DNA of 64,000 bases from Paracyclopina nana (lineage: Eukaryota; Arthropoda; Copepoda; Cyclopoida; Cyclopettidae). Each line of letters opens with the position of its first letter. The first letter of the stretch is position 1. The notes under the pieces are model-generated. The model did no database searches and was not told the DNA's origin. It worked only from the letters and a program-made list of their open reading frames with translations. Below are positions 1 through 12,293 of the stretch, one piece after another. The position numbers and the translations under genes were made by a program. The stretch lies in assembly GCA_019096065.1 (NCBI GenBank), contig JAGUCH010000003.1, forward strand, positions 10,292,001-10,356,000, written 5' to 3'.

Positions 1-554
1 AAGTCGTATGGCTGGCAGCCATCATTTGTTCCATAAAGGCCACCAGTGACAAGGCCTTTCTTGTGCCAATAGCTCCATGCAGCGCCAGGAAAGCCTCCAT
101 TACATCCAAAGCCGCAAGTGAAGCAACAAGAGAGCAAGTTTTCCGGAGAAACGTGTACTTGAACCTCATTGTTGGGCGAATGAATGCACATTCGATCAGA
201 CATGGCTGAGGCAGCTCCAAAAGCCCAACATGATCCGCATCCTCCTTGATCCCAAATCATTGAGATGGATTTGCAATTAGGCCATTTCTCCCTTGGGTCA
301 AACTCCTTTGGCAATTGTTCGAAGCCCAAAACTCGTGGTTTGGCTGCAGGCAAGAACTTTTTGTGGTCTGGATGAAGTCCCATAAGGCCTTTGATGTAAT
401 TCATGGAAGTCTCTGGGTGGAAGTTCCTCCCAGCTTTCCATGTGGTGGCCTTTGCATTGATTTCGTTGATGAAATGGTCGCTGAGCTGGTAATTTTGGAG
501 TGAAAAGCAGAGACAAAGGTCGACCACGAAGGCCAACAGAATCAAAGCCTTCAT
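1..554 (-). CDS. Cathepsin B-like cysteine protease, 5' part (runs off the window)
   Basis: Papain-family (C1A) lysosomal or secreted cysteine protease. The ATG at 552-554 opens a signal peptide ([16 protein letters not shown]), then a short propeptide, then the mature enzyme. The catalytic cysteine is about residue 109 in [11 protein letters not shown], followed by a typical cathepsin B block ([10 protein letters not shown], then [11 protein letters not shown]). The frame is open for 184 codons without an intron to the window edge, so the occluding loop, catalytic histidine and asparagine lie outside. The family is usually about 330 residues, so roughly half is visible. It is transcribed away from the SLC35 gene, with which it shares a 1.4-kb upstream region. 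The family assignment is firm; substrate and exact localisation are inferred from the family. Confidence 0.93.
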   Translation of the reverse strand, partial: MKALILLAFVVDLCLCFSLQNYQLSDHFINEINAKATTWKAGRNFHPETSMNYIKGLMGLHPDHKKFLPAAKPRVLGFEQLPKEFDPREKWPNCKSISMIWDQGGCGSCWAFGAASAMSDRMCIHSPNNEVQVHVSPENLLSCCFTCGFGCNGGFPGAAWSYWHKKGLVTGGLYGTNDGCQPYD

Positions 555-1971
555 CTTTTTTGTAACTATTGAGCACAAAGGTCAGATAGAAACTGAACAA
601 CGCCACAGCAAGTTTGTCTTAACTCACGAGTGGAGCGGCAAGGAGCGAAGCAAAATAAACATACACATTTCACTGTGTTAACATAGTACCATTTTTAAAA
701 ATCAACTTAAGGTGAAGTAAATCTTAAAGCTTCAAAGTTTTGTGACAAATAATGGCATTAAGAGTTTTTAAGTTTACTCAACTTTAGGTGAATATGCTTT
801 CTCGAATTTGGACACCTATTTTTAAGCAAATGCGCATTTCATAAGAAAATTCCCCCCTGCTGAGTGAAACCTTACACAAAGCTTCTGCTTTTATGGTGGG
901 AGTATGAAGATGACTCTCCACAGTGGAAAATAGAATTAATGAAAAAATTACATGTGATTGATAATCATCAGTTGATGGTTATTGATAATTTTCAGAGAAG
1001 GGAAACTATTATTTGCCAAACATTATTTAGTCAAATTTGAGCCTATGAAGGGTCATTTTAACCCACTGTGGCAAAGATGTTTGCCATCCTGTTGCCATGT
1101 GGAAAATCTGCTATTTCATGGGTAAGCTAACCCATTGATGATCACCTTGCCAAATAAATGTGAACAACTCAGTTAATGAATTGTTATGCATCAACTAGAG
1201 TAAAAAATGCATTAAAAACTGGGACAAGGCTTGGGGGAGTATTTGTTTACTTTTCCAGGTTTTTTTTATAGAGATAAGTGTTTTGGTGGCTTGAAGTCTG
1301 CTCTAGATTAGTGGAAAAAAACTAGGTTTCCACTTGATATGGAACAAGTCAGAATCTGACGTCCATGCACTTTTTGAGATGCAGACCTACACACATACGA
1401 TTTGCTTCCAAAGAGCTTTTGCATAGCAACTAGCAAGATGAGTCAGAAATTCAAGGAAGTGACCCAATTGAACACATGAGTTTTCACGGAAAATTCCATT
1501 TCAAGACAATACTTTTAAGTTAATAATACACGTTTCCTACAATATGCCTCTTTTATGGTAACATTTCAAAAAGTATTTTTTCTCAATTTTACATGATATT
1601 ATTTAAGAAAAAATAGCGAAAGTTGGATTTCCAGAAGTTAGTGAAATAAGTAGCTATGGTTATCGATGGCATTCACCCTGAGAACATTTGTACTCAAACT
1701 GAAGTGACAAAAAACTGGATAAATCCAGTTCCAAGTTACGTAGACCATGCTGAAAAACCCTGGCGATCACAACGTGGAAAAGGGTCGAAAAACGAAAAAA
1801 TCAATGAACTTGCAGAGAAGAAAAAAAGATCCAAATGTTGTTAAAAATGAACAGAAACGTGAAATAGTGACCTAAAAATCTTAGCGTGGATGCACGCGCG
1901 CGCACGTTTAGTGAACTGACACATCAGCTGCCACAGCCCAAGATTCAAGTGATTTTTAGTCAGAGCTCAAC
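555..1971. other. Intergenic region between divergent genes
   Basis: AT-rich spacer of about 1.4 kb between the divergent cathepsin B and SLC35G-like genes, so it should hold both promoters. I found no convincing TATA box. A 62-codon frame at 1656-1844 has no family resemblance. Nothing else is recognised. Confidence 0.5.
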
Positions 1972-3225
1972 ATGGCAAGCAAAGAGTCCAATGAAAGCAC
2001 TCGGCTGTTAATTGCTGAGAATCTCAGCAACCACCCGAGGCAATGTGTCATTGGCAACCTGGAGCTCCGCACTTTGCTCTCTGTCATTGATGAGCATCCA
2101 GATGAGGATTTATTAGAAGAAGATTGTGAATTGGTGCAAAGGAGGAATTCCATCAATGCAGAGCTCAAAAAGTCCTGGAAAATCGGGCTGACTTTGGCCA
2201 TCCTTTCAGGCATTTTGTTCACTGCCAACAACTTCCTGATTCAGTTTTTCCAAGTGGAAGCCTTGGAAATTTTGCTGGTCAGGTCAGCTTTGCAGGTAAA
2301 CTTTTCAAAAAAGGCCACAATAAATCAATTTAGAGTAACACTAAGCTATTTTCAGGCCTTGGTTTTGGGACTGATTGTCTCAGCTTCTCCATACACAAAC
2401 AGAGAGTCTCAAACTAATTGGAAAGTGAAGCTCTGGATTGGCCTTCAGGCAGCTTTGGGAGCAGTTAGGCTCTTTTTGAACTTTGCTTGCCTGGAATTTT
2501 TGCCACTTGGTGATGCACTCACCATCATTTTTACTGAGCCTCTCTTCACTGTGGTCCTCTCTTTTCTATTGCTCAGAGTCTCAGTAGGATTTGCCAAAAT
2601 TCTACTGTGCATTGGCCTGCTGTTAGGCATGATTCTCAGTGTCCAGCCGCCATTTTTGTTCACCAAAACTGAGGCCAATCCCACTAATGAATTTTACTTC
2701 AATGGAGTCCTCATGGCCATTGGATGTGCAGTGTGTGGATCCATGTGCAATATTTTGATCAACAAGTGCCAAAACATCAGATCCACAGTCTTGGTTTTCT
2801 ATGCTGGCATTGGAGGAGTGGCTACCTCCATTTTGGGTGTCCTGGTCAAAGCTGACACCAACAGAATCATCACCAACTTGGAGGCTTTGACGGCTGAAAA
2901 TTGGGTCATACTTGGACTGATCTCATTCATTGGCATCCTGGCTTACTTTGCCATGACAGCAGCTTTGAAAATGGTCTCACCCACCTCAGTGTCAGTGTTG
3001 AGAGCTTTGGAAATCATCATTGCTTATCTATGTCAAATTGTGGTCATGCATCAAATCCCCAACACACTTTGCATGATTGGAGCAGGCCTTGTCATTGCCA
3101 GTGTCATTGGCATAGCCATAGAGGAGAAATCCGGATCTTCAAGAAGATCATCAACTGGCAGGAGTATTTTTATGCCAAGAACAATGCAAATTGGCCGGGC
3201 TTTTGTGGTCAACCCAAATCACTAG
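1972..3225 (+). CDS. SLC35G-like (EamA/drug-metabolite superfamily) membrane transporter
   Basis: Two exons, 1972-2295 and 2356-3225, give 397 residues. The 60-base intron is a multiple of three and keeps the frame open, so an ORF finder reads through it, but it has clean CAG|gtaaac and ttttcag borders. The product has a cytosolic acidic N-terminus of about 65 residues, then roughly ten hydrophobic segments arranged as two EamA halves. Features include LVRSALQALVLGL near the start of the first half and FLPLGDALTIIFTEPLFT in its fourth helix, and a Ser/Arg-rich C-terminus. SLC35G1 of vertebrates is about 365 residues and acts at ER/plasma-membrane contacts; its substrate is unsettled, and the same applies here. 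An AATAAA at 3240-3245 follows the stop. Confidence 0.87.
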   Translation: MASKESNESTRLLIAENLSNHPRQCVIGNLELRTLLSVIDEHPDEDLLEEDCELVQRRNSINAELKKSWKIGLTLAILSGILFTANNFLIQFFQVEALEILLVRSALQVNFSKKATINQFRVTLSYFQALVLGLIVSASPYTNRESQTNWKVKLWIGLQAALGAVRLFLNFACLEFLPLGDALTIIFTEPLFTVVLSFLLLRVSVGFAKILLCIGLLLGMILSVQPPFLFTKTEANPTNEFYFNGVLMAIGCAVCGSMCNILINKCQNIRSTVLVFYAGIGGVATSILGVLVKADTNRIITNLEALTAENWVILGLISFIGILAYFAMTAALKMVSPTSVSVLRALEIIIAYLCQIVVMHQIPNTLCMIGAGLVIASVIGIAIEEKSGSSRRSSTGRSIFMPRTMQIGRAFVVNPNH

Positions 3226-3227
3226 TA

Positions 3228-3245
3228 TTTATTATATTAAATAAA
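3228..3245. promoter_or_regulatory. Back-to-back poly(A) signals of converging genes
   Basis: AATAAA on the + strand at 3240-3245 serves the SLC35G-like gene. AATAAA on the - strand at 3228-3233 lies 125 bases past the stop of the ankyrin gene. The two convergent transcripts would therefore end in or overlap the same stretch. Positions are read directly; use is inferred. Confidence 0.5.
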
Positions 3246-3358
3246 CAGCATTTACCTCAAATTGTCAACAAATATAATTTTTTACTTTCATAGATTAAAC
3301 TTAGCTTTAAAAGTTGAATCCGGATTGAGGTGAAAGAATAATGGGTTTTTTTAAGGTC

Positions 3359-6300
3359 TTAGCAAAAAAATGACCTACCTGTTGCCCAATGTACAGCTGA
3401 GTGCTTCTCATTGTCCACAGCATCAACATTGGCGCCTTTGCTGATCAGAAACTTGACTATGACCGCGTTTCCGGAGATGACTGCCAAATGGAGTGGAGTG
3501 TAGCCTTCTTCATCCGTCTCATTCAGCAAATTGGGATCAGCACACAGGATTTGCTCGATACAAGTCAAGTTTTGGTTCTCAGCGCAATAATGAAGGGCAC
3601 TTTTGCCGGTTCGGTCCTTTTCCGATATCAGTTGAGGCTGGAAAAGGCGAAAACTGAGTCGTTTGTTGACGCTCGCGTTCTTTTAAAAATTGTGCGCGAA
3701 ACTGAGCTGAGATAGCGCGCGTCTTCTGCTACACTCAGTTCATTTGACGAGAAATAAGATGAAAACAAAGAAAAAAACCGCGCGATATTTCCTTGAAGAA
3801 GAAACAGCTCCTGTTCTCAGCTTCTAAGGACCTAAGGCAAATTTTCAGGTAAGACGCTCTTGCTTTCTTTTCAAGTACTTAAAAAATCCGGAATTTGAAT
3901 GTAATTACTTGGCATGCGCATTGCTCAATCCTACTTGAACAATGCTCTCTGAGAGCTGTGATAGACTTTTGAGCTAAAGTTTCAGCCATTTTGGTCATCA
4001 TCATTTTCTCTTCAATCAGTTCCAACTCTTGCTCAGCACTCAGTTGAGCCATTACTGCGGCTGAATCCGGATAGTAAACTGGGGAGCTTCCAGGATTCTC
4101 AGGGAGGTCCCAACTCTCTGCTGAGCTTGGACAAGCACTTGGCTCCTCCTCAGGAATTGTGGCTGACACTTGTGAAGTCAAGGTCTTGAACACTTTGGTG
4201 TCACTGTCTAAAGAGTTGGGCTTGCTGTCAAATTTGTCATGCTTGACTGCATTCCAAATCTCTTTGAACACTTTGGTATCGCTGTCCAAGCTTGTGATCT
4301 TGGACATCCTTTGGAGTTTTTTGCTCTTCGCCCTCAGCCTCTGGATGCTTGCCAAGCTGACCTCATCAAAGTTAATACCCTTGAGTATCTCGGTGCAGAC
4401 TTTTACATTGCTGTCAAAGCTGGCACTTTGATCAAGCTCACCATAATCAACTTGGTGCTTGATCTCTAGGACTTCAATTGTGCCACTGCCCTCCTCATCT
4501 CTGACCATGCTAAACTTATTGGGCTCTATTTCAATCAAGTAGTCGCTGTCAAATTGGTCAAATGCATCTATGATTTCCTCTTCAACTTCCTCATCCTCTG
4601 CTAGAATGACCATTGGCATCAATGCTGGGTGATGTTCCACATCTTGTTCATCCTCATAGCTATCTCTGAGTTGGTTGATGATTAGACTGTTGGCATTGAC
4701 ATCAGCTGGAGACTCAATGTCATTCCTTGAGAGCTCTTGGCTGCTCACAAAGATGACATCTTGGTCATCGTCATCATCACTGATGTCAGTGGCTTCAATG
4801 AAGTTTCTCAGCTGGTTCAAATTTGGCCCCTGCTCATAAAACTCTACATCTTGGTCATCATCATCATCTGAATCACCATTGCTGGGAGTGTAGTACATGC
4901 CTCTAGATTTGATCTTTATTTCCTCATTGTCATAGACAGTGATCTTCAAGGTCTCATCTGGATCATAGCCTTCATCAATAGAGTCTCTATTGGTAGGTGA
5001 GGCCAAGCTTGGCACATAGGAGCTACTGACTTCAAAGTCACTTTCAGCAAGCCTCAGGCTTGCATTTGTTGACATTGCCTCAGTGCTAGTCATTTTGAGT
5101 GTTTGGCATTAGTTCCCAACCAAAAAACAGCTCATATTCATGCAGGAATTTGATTGGTGAAGGTCACAAATATTTTCATTTCCATCTTTACTGACATTTG
5201 TCTCAACGTTGAAGGCACCTCAGCTTAATACAGCTTGGATACATCTTCTTGAGTGTAATGGGACTTGAACTGCCTTACTTCACTTTTGAATGAGCCTGAG
5301 AGCCACCGGCTAATAAACCGTGTGTTTGTATGGGATATTGCCTTGCAAGGCAATTAAATGCAGGCTTATTAAGGTCACATAACAACAACATGCTTCAGCT
5401 GCAGCAGCAGCTACTCACTTGCCAACCAAGAAGCTACTGCTACTGTTTTGGAGCAAAAGAAGGTAAAAGTAACATGAGTCCCATGTCATCTGACTTATTT
5501 CAGTATCTTAAAAATAAGAGCTCTGAAGTCTTAGAATTCTGCCATCTGAAATGACAGTTGTTAAAGTTTTGTAATGTGAGCTTTATTGGCTTGAAAAGGT
5601 CTCTTGGTACTTAAGTCATGGGACACACTGGTATGTGCAATAATGCCATGATAGAGCCATTTTCAGGGGGGCTGAAACATTGCACTAGTGTTATACTACT
5701 CTTGCTGCTCCTACAATTGTAATACACTGAATTGGTTGACATGCAAACAAAAGGCAAGTTTTTCAAGTTCCATCCTGCTTTCAAACTGAATGACATGATC
5801 CTTGTTTCTTCCATAGTTCATTGTTTGTTGGACTATGACAATTCTCCCTCGTAATCAATTAACAATCAAGAGATCAAATGGTTTTTAAAAGAATTTGATC
5901 TGCATTTTGCTTCTCATTTTTTCTTCAATCTACATTGTTGTTCTGAGCCAATATCTTTTTTTCGGCTCTTATTGGTTCTAAGGATAGCTTTTATGGTGAA
6001 ATGAAGCTAGAAGGATGTCAGGATATTAAATGAATTTTACTCCAATTCCACCCCTTTCATTTTAGCCTACTTTTCTTCCTTTGCCTTCTTTCCTCTTCAG
6101 TCATAAAGCAACCTTGTGGCCTTGACAAACTAAAAAAAGCTACTACTTCTTCTTCTTCTGTAACTAGGACTCAGGCACAGAAAGTGACATGCAAGTCTTC
6201 TTCATAGAATTGTTACTATATAAATTGAGCTCTGATATATGTCAGTCAGCTCTTGACAAACTTTGAACTGTGAACTTATGCCATCAATGAAGAATGTGAG

Positions 6301-8548
6301 CAATGAATTTGTCCAAAAGTTGTCTAACTCCTACCTTGTTATAATGGAACACCTCTGAAATGTAGTTCCTTTTGTGTATATTGTTCAAAGGGTCAGTCCC
6401 AACTGAAGAATGAGGACATATCATAGAGTCAGCTAGTGAAATATTGGAATTTCTCCAGCTGTTGGGTCAATCCAAAAACTTTCCCTGTTTGACACACATT
6501 CACTCATGTTTTGCAGAATGAGGTCATATTAAAGGATTCTTATAAAGTTACCTTCAAATTTGTTTTCTTCATTCCTGTATTTCATCAGTCTTTATGTCAG
6601 TTCGCTCATTGAATGGAAAAATGACTGGGGTTTTTTTGGCTTGGATAAAATAATGCTTTTTAACAATTTTTGATAGATCAAGGTTTTTTCTGCTGTCAGG
6701 ACACCAAATTTGGTGATTACCTCTCTGTGTTATATTGAGATGTAATGACAAGTTGATCATTATGTACCTATAGCACTTTGGTCACGATATCCAAATACAA
6801 TTTCTGCCATTTTTTCTCCATCTATGTCTGTAGGATTAGCCATGTTTGTTGGCACAATCAATTCACTACACTTTGAGTGAGCAAATTAATTTTGATAGTT
6901 TATGTCATTCTTTAAGCTTGAAAAATGTGATGTAAGCAAAATTGCTCTGCTCCCAAGAGACAAGCTTCATACAGCTTTGCATGTCACTCAAGGACTCAGA
7001 AGTGCTGAATAAAAAGTTAGCTGAAAGCACTACTCTGGTACCTCTAGCATAACACTGAGCTATATTTAGTTAGATAGCTGCAACAATTGATTTTGGCACA
7101 AAGTATGGTTAATTTTGAGATTTGGGCCACAAGAAAAGAAATGATTAAACATTTGATTGCATTGCCTGCTTTCTTTTTTCCACCTCAGTTGTCATGTAGG
7201 CACAAAAAAGCATAAAAAATCCGTTTTCAAGCCATTCATTATTGATCAAGCTTTTTATGGTTTCATCAAAAGAGGTTGAGTGATGACTTCCTATTTTTTC
7301 CGCCAAAAATATATTTTCTAGCAATTTTTCTGAGCCAAAATAAATTATTGTAGACAATAGTATTTTCAGGCTTCCAAGTTTACCTTTTTGAAAATGATGT
7401 TTGTCACATTGTGCTCCAGTCCTTGCTGACAAGCCACCATCAATGAAGTAACGCCCTCTGTTGGCTCATTGCTAATTTTGTCTGGAGCAATTTGCTCAGC
7501 AAAACTGAGTCTCAGCTCTTGCTGCTGATGTGTGACGTCATCGGCTGACACTGAGTTGCTCGGCTCCTTTTGCAGATTCAAGCTTTGGTACTTGTTGCTA
7601 CTGGAGTTGTTCATTGTGGTTGGACTTTGCCTTCTGGAAGTATTCCTGCTACGATTTCGCGAACTTTTGCCCACTTTGCAATCTGCTGAGGTATCATACG
7701 TGAGCAATTCTTCAGCAGCAATCGGCTCAAACCTGGAAAACGATCAGAAATGTGCTTTTTTATAGTGAGAGAAAAGCAATTATCCATTTAAAGACGTTTC
7801 CTTTATTGCTTTGGGAATTACTTGCCTTGAGATACTAAGTAATACTTATAGTACACATGTGTAGCTTACAGAAAGTGTACTTTTATCCAGAATCACTTGT
7901 ATGATTTTTTTTTATTAAAAATGCTTGCTGATTTTATTACAATGAGCAGCAATGTCAAGGACTAACTAGTGAATATTGAATTTCCAAGTTGCAACTTTGT
8001 CAATTTTAAAGGGTGATTCTGAAAGACTTCTTTATAGAACTAAAAAAGCTTTAGAGTAACAATTGCTTTTTATTGACTCACCCTGATTAAAACATGCTGG
8101 CTTATGATATTGATGTGGGTGCTTTATTTTGGACTAAAAATGTCACAACTTTTATGTCAGCTCACATTCAAAAGTTGAATGCATCTGAGGTAATTAGCCA
8201 AGTTTTTCAGGTCATTTGAAGCACGCCATTTATTGATGAGAACATAATTTTAGGCAACATCATGTGATGTTTTGGGTAATCATGACATTTTAGGAGGCTT
8301 TTTCTTATGTGGCCTACGCAAACAGGAATTGCTTAAAACAGCTGAAATGTCATGCTAGTCTGAAAACTTATTATTCCATCTTTTTTAGGCTTTTGGTGAA
8401 TTGGCCATTTTCTCTACTCGAATTACAAGCTTTTTTGACTCAGTTTCTTTAGCATCTCAAATCATTTACTAATTTACCATGAACTTGAAGAAGAACTAAT
8501 AAAATTTGCTTACCTGGACAAAATGTATTTCTCCCACTCAAGACTCAT
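3359..8548 (-). CDS. Short ankyrin-repeat protein, apparently truncated
   Basis: Exons (reading down): 8548-8514, 7732-7384 and 3637-3359. Phases match (2, then 0), giving about 220 residues. It begins MSLEWEKYILSRFEPIAAEE, followed by a Ser/Asn/Arg-rich linker and ankyrin repeats. The starts GVTSLMVAC, GKSALHYCA and GYTPLHLAV are 34 residues apart, which supports joining exon 2 to exon 3 across a 3.7-kb intron. A further repeat start (KHSAVHWAT) is cut off: the frame stops six residues later, after a good donor-like site (CAACAG|gtaggt at 3379/3378). The gene may therefore end by reading into a former intron, or continue to exons I cannot find. The intron contains the acidic-protein gene at 3740-5093. 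Ankyrin repeats bind proteins; the partner is unknown. Confidence 0.6.
3740..5093 (-). CDS. Unrecognised acidic repeat protein nested in the ankyrin intron
   Basis: The long exon 5093-3909 encodes 395 very acidic residues. It has two kinds of internal repeat: DDDDDQDV (twice, plus a weaker EDEQDV) and SLDSDTKVFK (twice, plus the variant SFDSNVKVC). The C-terminal part looks helical (AEQELELIEEKMMMTKMAETL). A donor follows CACQ at 3909/3908. Without splicing the frame ends at 3879 (404 residues). If it is spliced to an acceptor at 3824/3823, a 27-residue tail follows, ending in a hydrophobic run (VFFFVFILFLV) with a stop at 3740, which would make a tail-anchored protein. Splicing in phase 0 to the ankyrin exon at 3637 is also formally possible. 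I recognise no family. The long uninterrupted frame and repeats support a real gene; the 3' structure is uncertain. Confidence 0.55.
5094..7383. other. Ankyrin-gene intron, upstream flank of the acidic gene
   Basis: About 2.3 kb of AT-rich sequence between the acidic gene and ankyrin exon 2. It holds a short CAG-rich run near 5398-5412 and a CTT run near 6146. The small frames here show no family resemblance. It presumably contains the promoter of the nested acidic gene. Confidence 0.4.
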
Positions 8549-8927
8549 GGTTGTGTTGTTTTTCGTGTAATTCTAGTCAATCTGGTTGAATTGAGGAATA
8601 AAGTAAATCTCTTTTTATGTGTCTGTTTATTTTCATCTCTTTTGGTTGCTAAGAGACTAAAAGCCAGGGAGAATCTCAAGTGCCAGCAACAAGCTGCCAG
8701 AAACCAACAAATCCTTTTATTGGCAAAATTGCAGTAGTAAGACTAACAAGATTCGGTTTTTTCCCTTTTATTGGTCCAAGAAATGCCTTCCAATTAATTT
8801 GCTGTCAGTTTTTTTGTGTGATTTTGAAGGTGAAAGGTTGCACACCCCTCTTGAACAAACGTTTCGTATCATTCTGAGCGATTTTTATTGGATTCTTCAT
8901 AAATTGAATAAGATGAGGTCACATTGA

Positions 8928-10355
8928 CTAAAAAACTGGGTAAGCTGAGCCCACGTGAATCTTGCCATTTACCAGTTCTCTGTAAGTTTGAATTTTGAAC
9001 GTTTTTCCAGATCCAAATGAAACTGGGCATAAGCTGTCTGGCCTTGTTATAATGCAAACAGTGAACAAAGAAAGTTCCAGCTCTGGAGAAATGCCTACAA
9101 AGCCACCTCCAATAGCCTTGAATTCATTGTTCCACTTGAATACATTGGTTACACCATAAATATTCTGCAATTGGCAAAACTTGATTAAAAAACTTCTAAG
9201 TAAAAAAAATTGTGGCTTACATGGCCAAAGCTTTTGGTTGAAATGTATCCATAGTAGTTGAGCCTTTTGGCCTTTTCTTCCATGAAAAAATGTACCCAGC
9301 CATGAAATCCACTCACTTTGTTGTTTTTGGTCTCACCAACAAACACATGCTCAAATCCACTAGAGTGAAAAAATGGAAATGAAATTAAGTCTTATTTGTC
9401 ATTTTAAAAATGTCCTGCCTGGAACCAAGGACTGGTTTAGAAGTTCCATCTCTGTCATAGAGTTCAAACCAGAGCTCTTTGAGAATGGCTCTCATTTTGG
9501 CCTCACTGGTGACAAACTTGTGCTCAATGAGGAATTCTGTGGTCTTGATGAAAATGGGAGAGCTCATAATTGCATCCAAGAAAGCTTCCTCTTCAGCCAG
9601 CTCAGCAGGGGTGTGATCTTCAACTACAGTCACATCAGGGTTATAATTATCCATGAGAGCCATCAACTTGGCATAAATGCCAGAATTCAATTGAGATTCA
9701 TCCACTTTGGTAAACAGACTGAAATTCAATTTTCATTCATTTTTTCCTATTGTGCAATCTTTCATTTCATTATTTACTTAGCTGGAGCCTTATCTTGTGT
9801 GCTGCCCTCTGAGGTCTGTCCTTGGAAATTGAGCTCAATGTCAGCTTCAGAAGTCTCAGTGGCAATTGTAAACAGCTCAGCAAACATAGTGGTCAGCTGA
9901 TTGTCAGTGGCTCCACCTGGTGAAAGAAAACTGAGTCAGCTGGGCATTGATTTGGGCTGAGATCAGCTGCTGCTCAGACCTGTTTCCTCATTGCAAATGT
10001 TGACAAAGTCTTTGCAGCAATCTCCATGGCTGATGCAGGGATCATTGCATTGGCATCCAAAAGTGAGGTCCAGGGCTAATCCACATCTTCCACTGCAGCT
10101 GAGACAAGTGGACTCATAATCTTCACAGCAATCATTGAATTGCTCACAAGCTGTATTACATTGGCAATCTGCTCCTTGGTCAATTCCCTCAAAGCATTTT
10201 CCCTTACATGATCCTTGGGCAGCCAAAAAGGGCACACCTACAATTTGATTCTAGAAATGTTTCTTATGCAGTTTGGGTCAGGCTTTCTTTCTTTTACCTG
10301 ATGTTGAAATGATTGCTTGAGTTGCAATCAGTAGTAAACAAAGTTTGACCTTCAT
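8928..10355 (-). CDS. Secreted EndoU (XendoU/PP11-like) endoribonuclease with two somatomedin B domains
   Basis: Six exons (reading down): 10355-10298, 10237-9980, 9916-9778, 9718-9419, 9359-9221 and 9164-8928, all in agreeing phase, giving 376 residues. This is close to human placental protein 11 (about 369). It has a signal peptide ([14 protein letters not shown]) and two somatomedin B modules (CKGKCFEG...CQCNTAC and CSGRCGLA...CQCNDPC). The EndoU domain carries the catalytic-type histidines in GFEHVFVGE and SGFHGW, a lysine region near [13 protein letters not shown], and the conserved end QTY...GSAYP. EndoU enzymes cut RNA at uridines in a metal-dependent way. The intron after 9419 has a GC donor (CCAG|gcagg). 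A - strand AATAAA lies at 8884-8889, about 40 bases past the stop. Secretion and activity are inferred. Confidence 0.93.
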
Positions 10356-12293
10356 CTTCAATGAGTTTAGGGCGACTGATTTTCACCTTTATAAAGTATG
10401 AGATTAAAATATAGAGACAGCGTGTCAATACCTGATCCCCCACCATTCATACTTAATTATTTCTTCAACAGTTCCAATCAGCTGATTGATTGGAAAATCA
10501 GCTGTTTTCTTTGCAAGTGTTTTTTTGTTGTGTAACATTTTTAGCAACTTAGTTGCTAGAAAAGTACCTAAATAACTAGAGCATGAGGTAATCCGCCGAA
10601 ACCAGGCTTTTTGCCAAGTGACTGTAGCCTGTTATATTTTGTTGCTGTAAATGCAAAATTCCTCTCTTTGAAGTGACAGTTTTGTGCAATATTGCATTTC
10701 TGTGACATATCTCTCACAAAATGCCCTTTTTTCAATTTTGAGAACCGATATTGGAAAACGAGTCCAAGAGAAGTTAAATCCAGTATTGCTTTCACAAGCT
10801 TCAACATTAAGGAGGCAAATAGTTAAAATTCATATAATCAATGTAGTTTTTCTGATGGGGCTGCTTTTTTTCACTTTAACATTAAGGCATTTATTACTTT
10901 GTAAGCTTATCGGTTTTTAACCTTGCGCGCGGGAAAAAATTTACTGCAATGTAAATAGCGTTTTTTCTTGGACGTCATTGCAATCTGCGTTTTAATTTTT
11001 CGTAGCCCCTCGATTATGTAAGGCTCTGCTGCTTATCTTGAATGGTTGAAAAATATTATACTACAATCATGCATTTGTGCACTAATTATTCATGATTGAA
11101 GCACGTACTGACAATATCTCACATACATATGTACTTGTCTATTTTTGTTTATTTTCAAAAAAGCATTTTTTTTGCCTAATACATTGTTTAGAATCTTGTT
11201 AGTGATACTCCTTTGTAAACTTTAATGGATATCAGCTTTCACTTCAAAAGGAGAAAGTCTGGTTATGTGAAAGAGGCTTTAAGACGTTTGAACACTTTGT
11301 AGCTGTAAGTGTACTGTATTCCTAATTATGCCACGTTCTTAGCATGCGTAACTTGCTGCTGTATTCTTCTTTGATTGATCCGAAAACGAGCAAAATTGGT
11401 TGAGGGTCTTGATGGTGATTACGAGCAAATAATGCTCGTTTCCCAGCAATATTTTTGTTCACACTTCAGATGACTTAATGAAAAGAATCTGGAAAAGGTT
11501 GTTCTCCAATTAATATGCTCCATAAAGGTAAATAAAGAGCCGAATGTACTAGTACATCATGCATATGTAATTGGAGACTTATCCATAAGGTAATATCATT
11601 ACACAAAATCTTGCATGTCCTGCTTTAAGGCTATTTGAAATATATTAGATTGTGGGGAGTCAATTGTGCATCTGATTGAGTGACAGCATAAGAATGGAGT
11701 GATTACGTAACGCACCACCACGTGTGTCATCGATGAAACTCTTACACGGCAGCTTTTCCTCTTTTTATTCCAGGTTTAGAGGATGGCATGACAAATTGAC
11801 AGTAATCCAGTTGCATACTCTTCGAAATAGCCAAAAGTTATGAAATTCTATTTCATGTAAAGCTACTCTTACCTAATACATTTCTAGTTAGTTTGCGAAA
11901 TGCCTTAAAACTGTCTACTCGGTCTAGAACTCTGTTTACCTGTAAGCTGAACTTAAGATTTTTTTCTTAACATAAGCACGTGAACGGGGCATCATAGCCA
12001 GTCATAAAATGAGGTGAAGCTGAACTTTTGAGGCCTATTCTGAAAAAAGTGCAAATTACCTTCAATTTCTCCTGATATTATGCAGAAACAGCTACTCCAT
12101 TGCTTCTACTTCTTATTATCAATATGAAAAAAATACTAATTTTTAAAGTGATTCAAGCACTTGTTCAAATCCCAATTGCTTTGTGTATTTTGTACTGTAT
12201 GTTTGAAAAATGGCTTATCTTTAGCAAAGGATAGACTTTTTATTAGTATACTGGACTTAGCAAACATGAAAAATACATAGTTTTCAAAGCGTT
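10356..12293. other. Intergenic region upstream of the EndoU gene
   Basis: About 1.9 kb, AT-rich. Two CAGCTG motifs in the context AATCAGCTG sit near 10479-10505, about 130 bases upstream of the EndoU start, and could be promoter elements. Open frames near 10568-10920 overlap on both strands and show no family resemblance. A CACGTG occurs near 11720. No RNA gene or repeat is recognised. Confidence 0.4.

Noticed and set aside
1656..1844. 62-codon + strand frame upstream of the SLC35G-like gene
   Set aside because: Lysine-rich, no family resemblance, no supporting splice or promoter signals.
5330..5554. 74-codon + strand frame with a Gln/Leu run
   Set aside because: Low-complexity product over a CAG-rich microsatellite.
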